Below are positions 25,930-34,934 of a stretch of 64,000 nucleotides of DNA, piece by piece. How positions within the stretch are numbered: position 1 is the stretch's first letter; the number at the start of each line of letters is the position of its first letter. Both the position numbers and the translations under genes were made by a program. The DNA is taken from positions 334,608 to 398,607 of the forward strand of contig NZ_JBKBHT010000004.1 in NCBI RefSeq assembly GCF_046297595.1, in the 5' to 3' direction. Origin of the DNA: Ferrovibrio sp046297595 (GTDB lineage: Bacteria; Pseudomonadota; Alphaproteobacteria; Ferrovibrionales; Ferrovibrionaceae). The notes under the pieces are model-generated. The model was not told the origin of the DNA. It ran no database searches and saw only the letters and a program-made list of their open reading frames with translations.

Positions 25930-27087
25930 TCATTTCCGCCAGCCCTTCAGCCGCTTCGCCGCTTCGATCATGCGGTCGGTGCTGCCGGCGAAGGAATAGC
26001 GCATGAAGTAATGGCCGCGGCCGCGGTCGAAATCGAAGCCGGGTGTGGCGGCGATGCCGGTTTCGGCCAGCATGCGCTTGCAGAAGTCGTTCGCATCATT
26101 CGTGAAGCGGCTGATATCGGCGTAGATGTAGAAGGCGCCATCGGCCGGCGCCAGCCTGTCGAAGCCGGCCTGCGGCAGTTCGTTCAGCAGGATCTCGCGG
26201 TTCTTGGCATAGCGCGCGACGTTTTCTTCCAGCTCGTCATAGGCGCTCATCGCCGCCACGCCGGCCACCTGGCTGATGCCGGGCGCGGAGATGTAGAAAT
26301 TCTGCGTCAGGCATTCGATGGGCCGCAGCAGGCTTTCCGGCACCACCATCCAGCCCAACCGCCAGCCGGTCATCGAGAAGTATTTGCTGAAGCTGTTGAT
26401 CACGATGGCCTGGTCGGTCAGCGCCAGCACCGACTGCGCGCGGCCGTTATAGGTGATGCCGTGATAGATCTCGTCGACGATCAGCCAGCGGCCCTTCGCC
26501 TTGCAGTCGTCGATCAGCGCCTTCATTTCCGCATCGCCCAGCATGGTGCCGGTGGGGTTGGCCGGGCTGGCCACCAGCACGCCTTTCGCCTGCGGCGCCT
26601 GCGCGTTGATAAGCTGCGGCGTCGGCTGGAAGCGCGTCTCCGGCTCGGTCACGATCATCGCCGGATTGAGGTCGAGGGCCTTCAGGATGTTGCGATAGGC
26701 CGGATAGGCCGGTTCGCCCAGTGCCACCGTGTCGCCGGCATCGAAGGCGGCAAGGAAGGCGAGCTGAAAACCGGCCGAGGAGCCGGTGGTGACGACGATG
26801 CGCTCCGGCGGCACGTCCAGGCCGTAATAGCTGCGGTAATGGGCCGAGATCGCCGCGCGCAGTTCCGGGATGCCGAGCGCCAGCGTGTAGCCCAGCGGTT
26901 CGCGCTGCGCCGCCGCCACGGCGGCCTCGATGGCCTTGCGCGGCGCCGGCGTGGAGGGCTGGCCCACTTCCATGTGGATCACGTCGCCGCCGGCGGCCTC
27001 GCGCGCGGCGGCCGCCTTCATCACCTCCATCACGAAGAAGGGATCGATGGCGCCGCGACGCGACGGCGACGGGGAAGGGGGCGACAT
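25930..27087 (-). CDS. PLP-dependent class I/II aminotransferase
   Basis: 385 residues from ATG 27087, with CCGGAG upstream; the longer frame has no ribosome site. Fold type I aminotransferase: HMEVGQPSTPAP at the start, TTGSSAGFQLAF, ASPANPTGT with the Asn/Pro/Thr motif, IVDEIYHGITY with the PLP-binding Asp and Tyr, the PLP Lys in NSFSKYFSMTGWRLGW and the carboxylate-binding Arg in MRYSFAG. Likely an aspartate/aromatic-type transaminase; the amino donor is not clear. The next gene on the strand starts 29 bp away upstream (a GGT-like gene ends at 27117), so they may be cotranscribed. Confidence 0.88.
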   Translation of the reverse strand: MSPPSPSPSRRGAIDPFFVMEVMKAAAAREAAGGDVIHMEVGQPSTPAPRKAIEAAVAAAQREPLGYTLALGIPELRAAISAHYRSYYGLDVPPERIVVTTGSSAGFQLAFLAAFDAGDTVALGEPAYPAYRNILKALDLNPAMIVTEPETRFQPTPQLINAQAPQAKGVLVASPANPTGTMLGDAEMKALIDDCKAKGRWLIVDEIYHGITYNGRAQSVLALTDQAIVINSFSKYFSMTGWRLGWMVVPESLLRPIECLTQNFYISAPGISQVAGVAAMSAYDELEENVARYAKNREILLNELPQAGFDRLAPADGAFYIYADISRFTNDANDFCKRMLAETGIAATPGFDFDRGRGHYFMRYSFAGSTDRMIEAAKRLKGWRK

Positions 27088-27116
27088 GACGGACTCCGGA
27101 AGCTTTGATGGAAAAC

Positions 27117-28586
27117 TCAGAACTGGCGGCCGAGGCTGAGGCCGTAGCCGCGCCGGTCGGCGGCGAAGCTGCAGGTCTCGGGCGAACGCGGCAGGCCGTT
27201 GCTGCAATAGGCCAGGTTCACGCGGCCAAGCCGGCCGAATTCGGCCACGCTCAGGCCACGGCTGCGCGCGCTGGCCAATGCAGCGGGATCGGCGCCCGGC
27301 TCGTATTGCAGCGGCGCCTGCGGATTGGCCTGGAACAGGCGCGGCGCCGCCAGCGCGGCGATGGCCGGTTCCTTTGCCTTGCTGAAGCCGGCCTGCAGCA
27401 GGCTGTAGGCCACGGCGGCCGGGGCCGGCGCGCCGCCGCTGCCGCCGGCGGCGTAATAGGCCTGGCCGACGCGTTTGTTGATGCCCACCACGGCGGTCAG
27501 GTAGGCGGATTCCTCGCCGGGCATGCCCGGCGCGGCGCCGAACAGGATGCCGGTCTCGCGGCCGACCATGCGGCTGCCATAGGCCGGGCCCATGCCGAAG
27601 GCGCAGGACACCGCCATGCCGTTGCTGTCGATCACCGCGATGCTGGCCGAACCGAAGCCATACATGTTGAGCGGGCCTTCGGCGCGATAGGCCTGGCCCA
27701 GCGCGGCGGCGAATTTCTCGGGCTTCATGCTGCCGCTGCCGATCAGGCCGGCCTCGTCATGCGACTGCTCGATCAGCCAGGCGGCGACGGCGCCGCCGGC
27801 GGCGTTGTTCGAGGCATAGAAGACGACATTGTTCTCGAACGGCACCTCGATCGGCTTGCCGATGGTGGCGGCATAGCCGCGCAGCTCTTCGGCCGTCAGG
27901 CCGCTGCCGGCGGCGCGGCTGTCGGCCAGCACCGCCTGGGCCAGATGGCCCTGATACAGGTCGCCCGGGCCGGCGGTGCGCAGCCGGCCCAGCGTGGCGG
28001 CCAGCGCGAACTGCACGCGGCGCTCGCCTTCCTGGGGAACCATGCCGGTGCGGGTGCCGAATAGCGGGGCCAGTGTGGGCCTGGCGGTCACCGGCGGGAT
28101 GGTCTCCACCGCGGCCTGCACGAAGGCGCGGCTGGCCGGCTCGCCGAAGCGGGCCAGCTGTTCGGCCGGCGTCACCACCGCTTCCCAGCGCAGCTTGCCG
28201 AAGCGGCTCTGCAGCAGGCCGATGCCGCGCACCAGCGGCGGCACGGCCACATTGCCGCCATTCTTCGGCGCGACGATGGGAAACTCGATGGTTTCGGTAC
28301 GTTTGGTCGGCCCGTCGCCCACCACGCAGACGCCGCCCGCGCCCAGGCCGCCGGCCGAGGGGTAGGTGACGGCATAGGCCAGTGCGGCGGCGGCGGCGGC
28401 ATCGGCGGCCGATCCGCCGGCCGAAAGCACGTCGCGGGCCACCAGGGCGGCACGCGGCTCGTCGGCCGCGACGCCGCCGATGAAGCCCTTCAGGTAGTCG
28501 ATCTGGCCGACCTGGACCTTGCTTTCGGAACCCGAGCAACCGGCGGCCAGAACCGCTACTATCGCGAGAAGGGTGCATTGACGCAT
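27117..28586 (-). CDS. Gamma-glutamyltransferase-like lipoprotein
   Basis: 489 residues from ATG 28586. The start MRQCTLLAIVAVLAAGCSG is a lipoprotein signal with lipobox LAAGC. The body follows the gamma-glutamyltransferase Ntn-hydrolase family (AAADEPRAALVARDVLSAGGSAADAAAAAAL in outline; YPSAGGLGAGG; AAGGSGGAPA). Where GGT has the autocatalytic TTH motif, this protein has GSASIAVID (about residues 305-313), so the nucleophile would be Ser and the following His is missing. It may be a diverged hydrolase or an inactive relative. It would be anchored in a membrane and face the periplasm. It is divergent from the M48 gene over a 94-bp region. Confidence 0.7.
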   Translation of the reverse strand: MRQCTLLAIVAVLAAGCSGSESKVQVGQIDYLKGFIGGVAADEPRAALVARDVLSAGGSAADAAAAAALAYAVTYPSAGGLGAGGVCVVGDGPTKRTETIEFPIVAPKNGGNVAVPPLVRGIGLLQSRFGKLRWEAVVTPAEQLARFGEPASRAFVQAAVETIPPVTARPTLAPLFGTRTGMVPQEGERRVQFALAATLGRLRTAGPGDLYQGHLAQAVLADSRAAGSGLTAEELRGYAATIGKPIEVPFENNVVFYASNNAAGGAVAAWLIEQSHDEAGLIGSGSMKPEKFAAALGQAYRAEGPLNMYGFGSASIAVIDSNGMAVSCAFGMGPAYGSRMVGRETGILFGAAPGMPGEESAYLTAVVGINKRVGQAYYAAGGSGGAPAPAAVAYSLLQAGFSKAKEPAIAALAAPRLFQANPQAPLQYEPGADPAALASARSRGLSVAEFGRLGRVNLAYCSNGLPRSPETCSFAADRRGYGLSLGRQF

Positions 28587-28680
28587 GTGGGATGGCCCCT
28601 TACCTAGGATGAACCGTCTTGCTTGGCCCGGAATTCCGGGGTTGGGACAATACTTCGCCATGGCCGTACGCTGGTCTTCC

Positions 28681-30057
28681 ATGCGCCGTTCTCTCCGCCG
28701 TTCATTCGCTGTCGGCTGTATGATGCTGACGGCCGCCGGGGCGGTTCTGCCGACCGCCGCCGAGGCCCAGCGTCGCGGCGCATCCCTTGTGCGCGACGCC
28801 GAGATCGAAAATACCATCCGCGCCTATGCCGCGCCACTCTTCGGGGCGGCCGGGCTGGCCAGCGAAGCCATCTCGGTCCATCTGGTCAACGACCGCAGCC
28901 TGAATGCCTTCGTCGCCGGCGGCCAGCGCATCTTCGTCAATACCGGCCTGCTTATCCGGGCCGACCGCCCGGCCCAGGTGATCGGCGTTCTGGCGCACGA
29001 AATCGGCCATATCTCGGGCGGCCACCTGGCCCGCATGTCCGACGCTATCGACACGGCCTCCACCGCGATGATCCTGTCCATGCTGTTTGGCGCGGCGGCG
29101 GCCGTGGCCGGGTCGGGCGAGGCGGCCTCCGCGGCCATCCTTGGCGGCCAGCATGTGGCCGAGCGCAGCTTCCTGTCCTTCACCCGCAGCCAGGAATCCG
29201 CCGCCGACCAGGCCGGCGCGACCTATCTGGAACAGACCGGGCAATCCGCCTCGGGCCTGATCGAGTTCCTGCGCATCATCGGCGGCCAGGAGGCCCTGGT
29301 GCTGGAACGGCAGGACCCTTACGTGCGCTCGCATCCGCTCACGCCGGAACGCGTCGCTGCGCTGGAATCGCGCCAGCAGCGTTCGCCCTTCCGCAACGCC
29401 AAGGACAGCCCGGAGAATATCGAGCGTTTCAAACGCATGCAGGCCAAACTGGTCGGCTATCTGGAAGGACTGCCGGTCACCCTGCGCAAATATCCCGAAA
29501 GCGACACCTCGCTGTACGGCCGTTACGCCCGCGCCTTCGCCTATTTCCGCGCGCTGGATTTCCAGCGCAGCCTGGCCGAGACTGACAGCCTGATCCGCGA
29601 CTATCCCAACGACCCGTTCTTCCATGAACTGAAGGCCGACATCCTGCTCAACATGGGCCGCGTCGCCGACTCGCTGCCGCCGGCGCAGGACGCCTATCGC
29701 CTGGCGCCGAACGAACCGCTGCTGGCCTTCGGTGTGGGCCAGCGCCTAGTGGCGTTGAACGACGATAGCCGGCTGGACGAAGCCATCGGCATCCTGCGGC
29801 AGGTGACCTTGCGCGAACCCGACAGCGGCGCCGCCTGGCAGCAGCTCGCCACCGCCTATGGCCGCAAGAACGACATCGGCATGGCCTCGCTGGCCTCGGC
29901 CGAGCGCTATCTGGTGATCGGCAGCGCCCGCGACGCCGAAGGCCAGGCCGAGCGCGCCTCGCGCCTGCTGAAGGAGGGCACGCCCGGCTGGCTGCGCGCG
30001 CAGGACATCATCGCCGCATCCAAGGACCTGCGCCGCCAGCAGCAGCAGCGCCGGTAA
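28681..30057 (+). CDS. M48 family metallopeptidase with TPR (BepA-like)
   Basis: About 458 residues from ATG 28681; upstream in-frame ATGs (28660, 28609) are possible. A signal peptide (SFAVGCMMLTAAGAVLPTAAEA) precedes the zinc-protease domain with HEIGH at about 106-110 and the third ligand Glu in RSQESAAD. The C-terminal half has TPR-like helical repeats (AYFRALDFQRSLAETDSLI, LLAFGVGQRLVAL and more). This is the layout of BepA/YfgC, periplasmic chaperone-proteases that watch over outer-membrane protein assembly. It is followed 82 bp later by a DsbA-like gene, so both may work in periplasmic quality control. Confidence 0.88.
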   Translation: MRRSLRRSFAVGCMMLTAAGAVLPTAAEAQRRGASLVRDAEIENTIRAYAAPLFGAAGLASEAISVHLVNDRSLNAFVAGGQRIFVNTGLLIRADRPAQVIGVLAHEIGHISGGHLARMSDAIDTASTAMILSMLFGAAAAVAGSGEAASAAILGGQHVAERSFLSFTRSQESAADQAGATYLEQTGQSASGLIEFLRIIGGQEALVLERQDPYVRSHPLTPERVAALESRQQRSPFRNAKDSPENIERFKRMQAKLVGYLEGLPVTLRKYPESDTSLYGRYARAFAYFRALDFQRSLAETDSLIRDYPNDPFFHELKADILLNMGRVADSLPPAQDAYRLAPNEPLLAFGVGQRLVALNDDSRLDEAIGILRQVTLREPDSGAAWQQLATAYGRKNDIGMASLASAERYLVIGSARDAEGQAERASRLLKEGTPGWLRAQDIIAASKDLRRQQQQRR

Positions 30058-30139
30058 CCCTCTTTACTCACGCTCTTGTGCCTTGTCCCGTTGCCGGCTC
30101 CGCCGCATAGTCCGGCAGCTTCATCCAAAGGATTTTTCC

Positions 30140-30904
30140 ATGTCGCCGTTCCGTTTTTCCGCTGTTGCCTTCGCCCTGCTGCTGGCATTCCCGGCCTCAA
30201 AACAGGCGTTGGCCCAGATGCAGGCTCCGGCTTTCCCGGCCGAGCAGCGGGCCGCCGTGCGCGACGTGCTGGTCGACAATCCGGAAGTCCTGGAAGTGCT
30301 GGTACGCCACCCCGAAATCCTGCAGGAAGCCAGCCATGTGCTTGTGAAGAAGGAAGAGGCCCGCCGCCAGACGCTCACCTCCAATGCCAAGGCGCTGTTC
30401 GACGATGGCGTGTCCTTCGTCGCCGGCAATCCGAAGGGCGATGTCACGCTGGTCGAGTTCTTCGATTACCGCTGCGGCTATTGCAAGCAGGTGCAGCAGA
30501 GCGTGCTGACCCTGATCAAGGAAGACCCGAAGCTGCGCGTCGTGCTGAAGGAACTGCCGGTGCTGGGGCCCGACAGCGTGCTGGCCTCGCGCGCCGCCAT
30601 CGCCGCGCTGGAACAGGACAAGGGCGGCAAGTACCTCGCTTTCCACAATGCCATGATGGGCTTCCGCGGCCAGCTCACCGAGGCGGAAGTGTTCCGCATC
30701 GCCGCCGCCAGCGGGCTGGATGTGACGAAGCTGAAGGCTGATATGGGCGCGCCGAAGGTGGAGCAGGTGATCCGCGCCAACCTCGCGCTGGCCGAAAAGC
30801 TGGGCATCAACGGCACGCCCGGCTTCGTGATCGGCCAGGAACTGATCCCCGGCGCGATTTCGCTGGAGTCCATGCGCAAGCTGGTCCAGGCCGCGCGGGG
30901 TTGA
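30140..30904 (+). CDS. DsbA family thiol:disulfide protein
   Basis: 254 residues from ATG 30140 with AAAGGA upstream. A signal peptide (SAVAFALLLAFPASKQALA) is followed by a helical N-terminal stretch (about 30-75) of the Com1/ScsC kind, which in relatives mediates oligomers, and a thioredoxin-fold domain with CGYC in FFDYRCGYCKQ and cis-Pro in NGTPGFVIG. It would oxidise or isomerise disulfides in the periplasm. It follows the M48 gene and precedes an inverted pair of extragenic palindromes. Confidence 0.88.
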   Translation: MSPFRFSAVAFALLLAFPASKQALAQMQAPAFPAEQRAAVRDVLVDNPEVLEVLVRHPEILQEASHVLVKKEEARRQTLTSNAKALFDDGVSFVAGNPKGDVTLVEFFDYRCGYCKQVQQSVLTLIKEDPKLRVVLKELPVLGPDSVLASRAAIAALEQDKGGKYLAFHNAMMGFRGQLTEAEVFRIAAASGLDVTKLKADMGAPKVEQVIRANLALAEKLGINGTPGFVIGQELIPGAISLESMRKLVQAARG

Positions 30905-30926
30905 GATTTCGGGGCTGACGAAAAAT

Positions 30927-31021
30927 CGTGGATGCCCGGGCTAAACCCGGGCATGACGGTTATTTTTCGTCTCTGTTTTCGGCCCTTTTCGTCATGGCCG
31001 GGCTTGACCCGGCCATCCACG
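30927..31021. repeat. Inverted pair of extragenic palindromes
   Basis: Elements at 30927-30958 (core GCCCGGG-CTAA-ACCCGGGC) and 30990-31021 (core GGCCGGG-CTTG-ACCCGGCC) face each other. Each is bounded by CGTGGAT and ATGACG or their complements, as in the other gaps of this window. They lie between the dsbA-like gene and prfB and end 44 bp before the prfB start. Confidence 0.85.
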
Positions 31022-31064
31022 ACTTATTACTTTCCGCCCGACAAAAGTTGATGAAGGAAACAGT

Positions 31065-32184
31065 ATGCGCGCCGAAATTCGGTCGATGGCCGATGAAATC
31101 CAGCAGTCGCTCGGACTGCTGAGGAGGTCTCTTTGACTGGGATAACGCAGTCAAGAAACTCGAGGAACTGAACGCCCGCTCGGAAGATCCGAGCCTGTGG
31201 AACAAGCCTGCCGAGGCGCAGGCCCTGATGCGCGAACGCACCAAGCTGGAACGCGCGGTCTCCACCCAGCGCCGGCTGGAATCGGCCCTGCAGGACAGTA
31301 TCGACCTGATCGAACTCGGCGAGGCCGAGGGTGATCAGGCCGTGGTCGACGAGGCCGAGGCCGTGATCATGGGCCTGTCGAAGGAAGTGGCCCAGGCGCG
31401 GCTGGAAAGCCTGCTGTCGGGCGAAGCCGACATGAACGACACCTTCCTGGAAGTGCATGCCGGCGCCGGCGGCACCGAAAGCCAGGACTGGGCCTCGATG
31501 CTGCTGCGCATGTATGTGCGCTGGGCCGAGAAGCACGGCTACAAGGTCGAGTTCCAGGAAGAGAGCGAAGGCGAGGAAGCCGGCATCAAGTCGGCCACCA
31601 TCAAGGTGATCGGCCCGAATGCCTATGGCTGGCTGAAGAACGAAAGCGGCGTGCACCGGCTGGTGCGCATCTCGCCCTACGATTCCAACGCGCGTCGCCA
31701 TACCAGCTTCTCCTCCGTGGGTGTCTATCCGGTGGTGGACGACACCATCGAGATCGAGGTGCTGGACAAGGACCTGCGCGTCGATACCTACCGTGCCTCG
31801 GGCGCCGGCGGCCAGCACGTCAACAAGACCGACTCCGCCGTGCGTATCACCCATATCCCGACCGGCATCGCTGTGGCCTGCCAGATCAACAAGAGCCAGC
31901 ATCGCAACCGCGACGAGGCGATGAAGATGCTGAAGGCGCGGCTCTACGAGCGCGAGCTGCAGAAGCGCGAGGCCGAGCAGCAGGCGCTGAACGACGCCAA
32001 GACCGATATCGGCTGGGGCCACCAGATCCGCTCGTATGTCCTGCATCCCTACCAGATGGTGAAGGACCTGCGCACCGAGCTGGAAACCAGCGACACCCAG
32101 GGCGTGCTGGATGGCGACCTTGACGCCTTCATGGCCGCCCAGCTCGCGGCCAAGGTCGGCGGCGGCGACAAGGACGCGGCGTAA
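31065..32184 (+). CDS. prfB: Peptide chain release factor 2 (programmed +1 frameshift)
   Basis: The protein is made by joining 31065-31133 and 31135-32184, 372 residues in all. The first frame reads 23 codons (MRAEIRSMADEIQQ ...) to a TGA at 31134-31136; skipping one base gives GAC and continues DWDNAVKKLEELN. GGQ is in ASGAGGQHVNKTDSA, and the stop-codon reader is SPY in RISPYDSNARRH, a variant of the SPF of E. coli. RF2 releases peptides at UGA and UAA. Low RF2 favours the shift at its own UGA, so it sets its own level. The ORF from 31228 alone would lack the N-terminal domain. Confidence 0.95.
31123..31137 (+). promoter_or_regulatory. prfB +1 frameshift site
   Basis: AGGAGGTCTCTTTGAC contains an internal Shine-Dalgarno element (AGGAGG) three bases upstream of CTT TGA C. 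This is the classic arrangement: the Leu-tRNA slips from CTT to TTT while the ribosome pauses at the UGA. Confidence 0.93.
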
Positions 32185-32204
32185 TTCCTTTCCGCTTCTA
32201 TAAT

Positions 32205-32236
32205 CGTCATGGCCGGGCTTGACCCGGCCATCCACG
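32205..32236. repeat. Single extragenic palindrome
   Basis: One 32-bp element with core GGCCGGG-CTTG-ACCCGGCC, flanked by CGTCAT and ATCCACG. It is identical over its whole length to the element at 30990-31021. It lies between prfB and the LysR stop and could end transcription of both. Confidence 0.85.
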
Positions 32237-32279
32237 TCTTTGCATGGCCTGGCCCGCAGGCCGCGTTCGATGCTCGGGT

Positions 32280-33182
32280 TCAGCGCGCCGCCAGCCGCTG
32301 TTTCAGAAAATCGATGAACAGCCGCGTCTTCGGCGGCACATGGCGCATCGCTGGATAGACCGCGAAAATGCCGCCCTCGGGCATCGCGTAGCCGGGCAGC
32401 AGTTCGACCAGCTGGCCCTTCGCCAGATCCTCGCGCACCATGGTATCGGGGAAGACGGCAATGCCGCCGCCGCTGCGCACGAAGCTGCGCATCGCCGCGG
32501 TATTGTTGGTCTGCAGCGCTGTTGTCACCCGTGCGATCTGCGCGCGGCCGCGACCCTGGCGCGGCGTGAATTTCAGTGCCTGTGCCGCCGGCAGATAGGT
32601 CAGCGTCACCCAGCGATGGGCGGCGAGATCGCCCGGGTTCTGCGGCGTGCCATGGCGGCGCAGATAGTCGGGTGAGGCGACCGCCACCTGACGGAAGCCG
32701 CCCAGCCGCACGGCGCGCAGACGTGAATCGCGCAGCCAGCCGGCACGGATCGCCAGATCGAACCGCTCGCCGACCAGGTCGACGATCTGGTCGTTGACGA
32801 TCAGGTAGACGGTCAGCGCCGGATGACGCTGCATGAAGCTGGCCAGCGCGGGTGCCAGCAGGGCGGTCGCGTTGTCGGCGCCGCTGGTGATGCGCAGGCG
32901 GCCGGCAACGGCATCGCGGCTGACCCGCAGCCGGCTCAGCGCCGCCTCGGTCTCGGCCAGGATGCGCTGGCAATCGGCATGGAAGGCCTGCCCCGCCTCG
33001 GTCGGCGTCACCTTGCGCGTGGTGCGGATCAGCAGGGTGGTGCCCAGCTCTGCCTCCAGCCGGGCGACATGCTGGCTCACCATCGCCTTGGTCAGGCCGA
33101 GCTGGCGCGCCGCCGCGGTGAAAGCGCCGGTTTCGACCACGGCGGCAAACACGGCCAGTCGGTTCAGGTTCACGTCGGTCAT
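32280..33182 (-). CDS. LysR family transcriptional regulator
   Basis: 300 residues, the standard LysR length. The N-terminal winged helix (NRLAVFAAVVETGAFTAAARQ, LTKAMVSQHVARLEAELG) is followed by the periplasmic-binding-like effector domain. It is divergent from a FrnE-like DsbA protein and a QorB-like quinone reductase, with 84 bp between. This is a common layout for local control, so it probably regulates those two genes in response to an electrophile or redox signal. The effector is unknown. Confidence 0.88.
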   Translation of the reverse strand: MTDVNLNRLAVFAAVVETGAFTAAARQLGLTKAMVSQHVARLEAELGTTLLIRTTRKVTPTEAGQAFHADCQRILAETEAALSRLRVSRDAVAGRLRITSGADNATALLAPALASFMQRHPALTVYLIVNDQIVDLVGERFDLAIRAGWLRDSRLRAVRLGGFRQVAVASPDYLRRHGTPQNPGDLAAHRWVTLTYLPAAQALKFTPRQGRGRAQIARVTTALQTNNTAAMRSFVRSGGGIAVFPDTMVREDLAKGQLVELLPGYAMPEGGIFAVYPAMRHVPPKTRLFIDFLKQRLAAR

Positions 33183-33266
33183 GCCGATAGATTGTCAATT
33201 AAAACTGAACAGTCAATTCCTGTTTGCCGGATTTATCCGGCGCGGGCCGCGCGTCATAGTCTCGCC

Positions 33267-33905
33267 ATGACCCAGTTCACCTATATGTTCGACCCGCTCT
33301 GCGGCTGGTGTTACGGTGCCGGTGCCGGCCTGGACCGGCTGCGCGGCCTGCCGGGCGTGACGGTGCGCGTGGTGCCAACCGGCCTGTTCGCCTGGCAGCA
33401 GGCCATACAGCTGGAGCGCATGCGCGATCATATCCGCCAGGCCGATACGCGCATTGGCCATCTCACGGGCCGCATATTCTCGGCTGTCTATTTCGACCGT
33501 GTGGTGATGCAGCCCGGCGGGTTGGTCGATTCCGGTCCGGCCACGCTGGCATTGTCGATCCTGGAGCGTCGCCGCCCTGGTCACGGCATTGATCTGCTGC
33601 GCGACATCCAGAAAGCCCGTTATGTCGATGGCCGCGATGTCGCCGATCCGGCCGTGCTGGCCGGGCTGGCCGAGGTTCATGGCTTGCCGATGGCGGATTT
33701 CGTCGCCGCCTTTGCCGATGCCGGGGAGTTGCATCATGCCCGGCAATGGGCGGCGCAGGGCCAGATGCTGGTGGATGCCACGGGTGCGCGCGGCGTGCCC
33801 ACATTGTTGCTGCATGATGCGGCAGGCGGCCCGCCACGTCAGGTGCCATCGGATTTCCTCTATCGCGACCATGAACGGCTGAACCTGCTGGTGCAGGCGG
33901 CCTGA
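33267..33905 (+). CDS. DsbA family protein (FrnE-like)
   Basis: 212 residues from ATG 33267; the much longer open frame upstream overlaps the LysR gene on the other strand and is not coding. The thioredoxin-fold motif CGWC is in FDPLCGWCYGAG, near the N terminus, and there is no signal peptide, so the protein is cytoplasmic. GVPTLLLHD supplies the cis-Pro loop. Related proteins (FrnE, glutathione-linked DsbA relatives) act in oxidative-stress defence. It is 21 bp upstream of the QorB-like gene and divergent from a LysR regulator. Confidence 0.82.
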   Translation: MTQFTYMFDPLCGWCYGAGAGLDRLRGLPGVTVRVVPTGLFAWQQAIQLERMRDHIRQADTRIGHLTGRIFSAVYFDRVVMQPGGLVDSGPATLALSILERRRPGHGIDLLRDIQKARYVDGRDVADPAVLAGLAEVHGLPMADFVAAFADAGELHHARQWAAQGQMLVDATGARGVPTLLLHDAAGGPPRQVPSDFLYRDHERLNLLVQAA

Positions 33906-33926
33906 TCGAAAACCAGGGAGACAGTT

Positions 33927-34796
33927 ATGATCGTCATCACCGCGGCCACCGGCCAGTTGGGCAGCCTGATTCTTGCCGAGACCTTGCAGCGCGTGCCAGC
34001 CGCGCAGGTTGCCGTCTCGGTGCGGCACAAGGACAAAGCCGCCGCGCTGGCCGCCAGGGGCGTGACGGTCCGCGAGGCGGATTACGGCAAGCCGGAGACG
34101 CTGGCCGCTGCTTTTGCCGGCGCTGCCACGCTGATGCTGGTTTCCGGCGATGCCGACAACGCCACCCGTATCGCCCAGCATCGCAATGCCATCGCCGCTG
34201 CTAAGGCCGCCGGCGTGAAGCGCATCGTCTATACCAGCTATCTCGACAACGATCCGGCTTCGCCCTTCACCTTTGCGGCGATCCATGCCGATACCGAACA
34301 GGCGCTGCGCGACAGCGGCCTGGCCTTCACCATCCTGCGCCCCAGCACCTATGCCGACCTGCTGGTGATGAATGCCCAAGGCGCGATTGCCAACGGGGCC
34401 TATGCCACGGCGGCGCCGACCGGAAAGACCAGCTCGATCGCCCGCGCCGATATCGCCCGTGTGGCTGCTACCGTACTGACTGAGCCCGGCCATGACGGCA
34501 AGGTCTACGAGCTGACCGGCCCGGAAGCGCTCGGTGCGCCGGATGTTGCCGCCATCGTGTCGAAGATCGCCGGCAAGCCGATCCCGGTGGTGCCGCTCAC
34601 GCCGGAACAGCTTGCCGGCTTTTTCCGTGAGAAGCTCGGCATGCCGCCCTTTCTGGTCGAAGCGCTGGTCGGTGCCCAGGCCGCAGTGGAGCAGGGGCGC
34701 ATGGCCAAGGTGACCGATACAGTGGAAAAGCTGACCGGGCAGAAACCGCTCGGCATCGAGCAAGTGTTGCGCGCGGCGTTGCAGGCGGCGGCATAA
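33927..34796 (+). CDS. NmrA/QorB-like NAD(P)H quinone oxidoreductase
   Basis: 289 residues with an N-terminal Rossmann motif ITAATGQLGSLI, the atypical SDR pattern. Family traits include HRNAIAAAKAAGVKRIVYTS and the FTILRPSTYADLL segment; the arrangement follows E. coli QorB (YtfG), which reduces quinones with NADPH. There is no SDR Tyr/Lys catalytic pair in the classical place. It lies 21 bp after the FrnE-like gene, so the two form an operon under the divergent LysR. Confidence 0.82.
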   Translation: MIVITAATGQLGSLILAETLQRVPAAQVAVSVRHKDKAAALAARGVTVREADYGKPETLAAAFAGAATLMLVSGDADNATRIAQHRNAIAAAKAAGVKRIVYTSYLDNDPASPFTFAAIHADTEQALRDSGLAFTILRPSTYADLLVMNAQGAIANGAYATAAPTGKTSSIARADIARVAATVLTEPGHDGKVYELTGPEALGAPDVAAIVSKIAGKPIPVVPLTPEQLAGFFREKLGMPPFLVEALVGAQAAVEQGRMAKVTDTVEKLTGQKPLGIEQVLRAALQAAA

Positions 34797-34822
34797 ACCT
34801 GGCGTAAGGACCACGTTATTAT

Positions 34823-34925
34823 CGTCATGGCCGGCCCGGGAACACTCCTCCTTGGCCGGCCATCGACGCATTTTCCAGTCGCTGTTTAAAATACCCATGG
34901 ATGCCTGGATTAAGTCCGGGCATGA
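34823..34925. repeat. Degenerate palindromes
   Basis: 34823-34868 begins CGTCATGGCCGG and ends CCGGCCATCGACG, but the middle is enlarged; 34896-34925 reads ATGGATGCC ... GGGCATGAC with an imperfect stem. They look like decayed copies of the same element as elsewhere, again in opposite orientation. Confidence 0.6.
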
Positions 34926-34934
34926 CTATGGGGA

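Noticed and set aside
32823..33266. Long N-terminal part of the FrnE-like gene
   Set aside because: It lies entirely opposite the LysR gene; the thioredoxin-like protein is complete from 33267.
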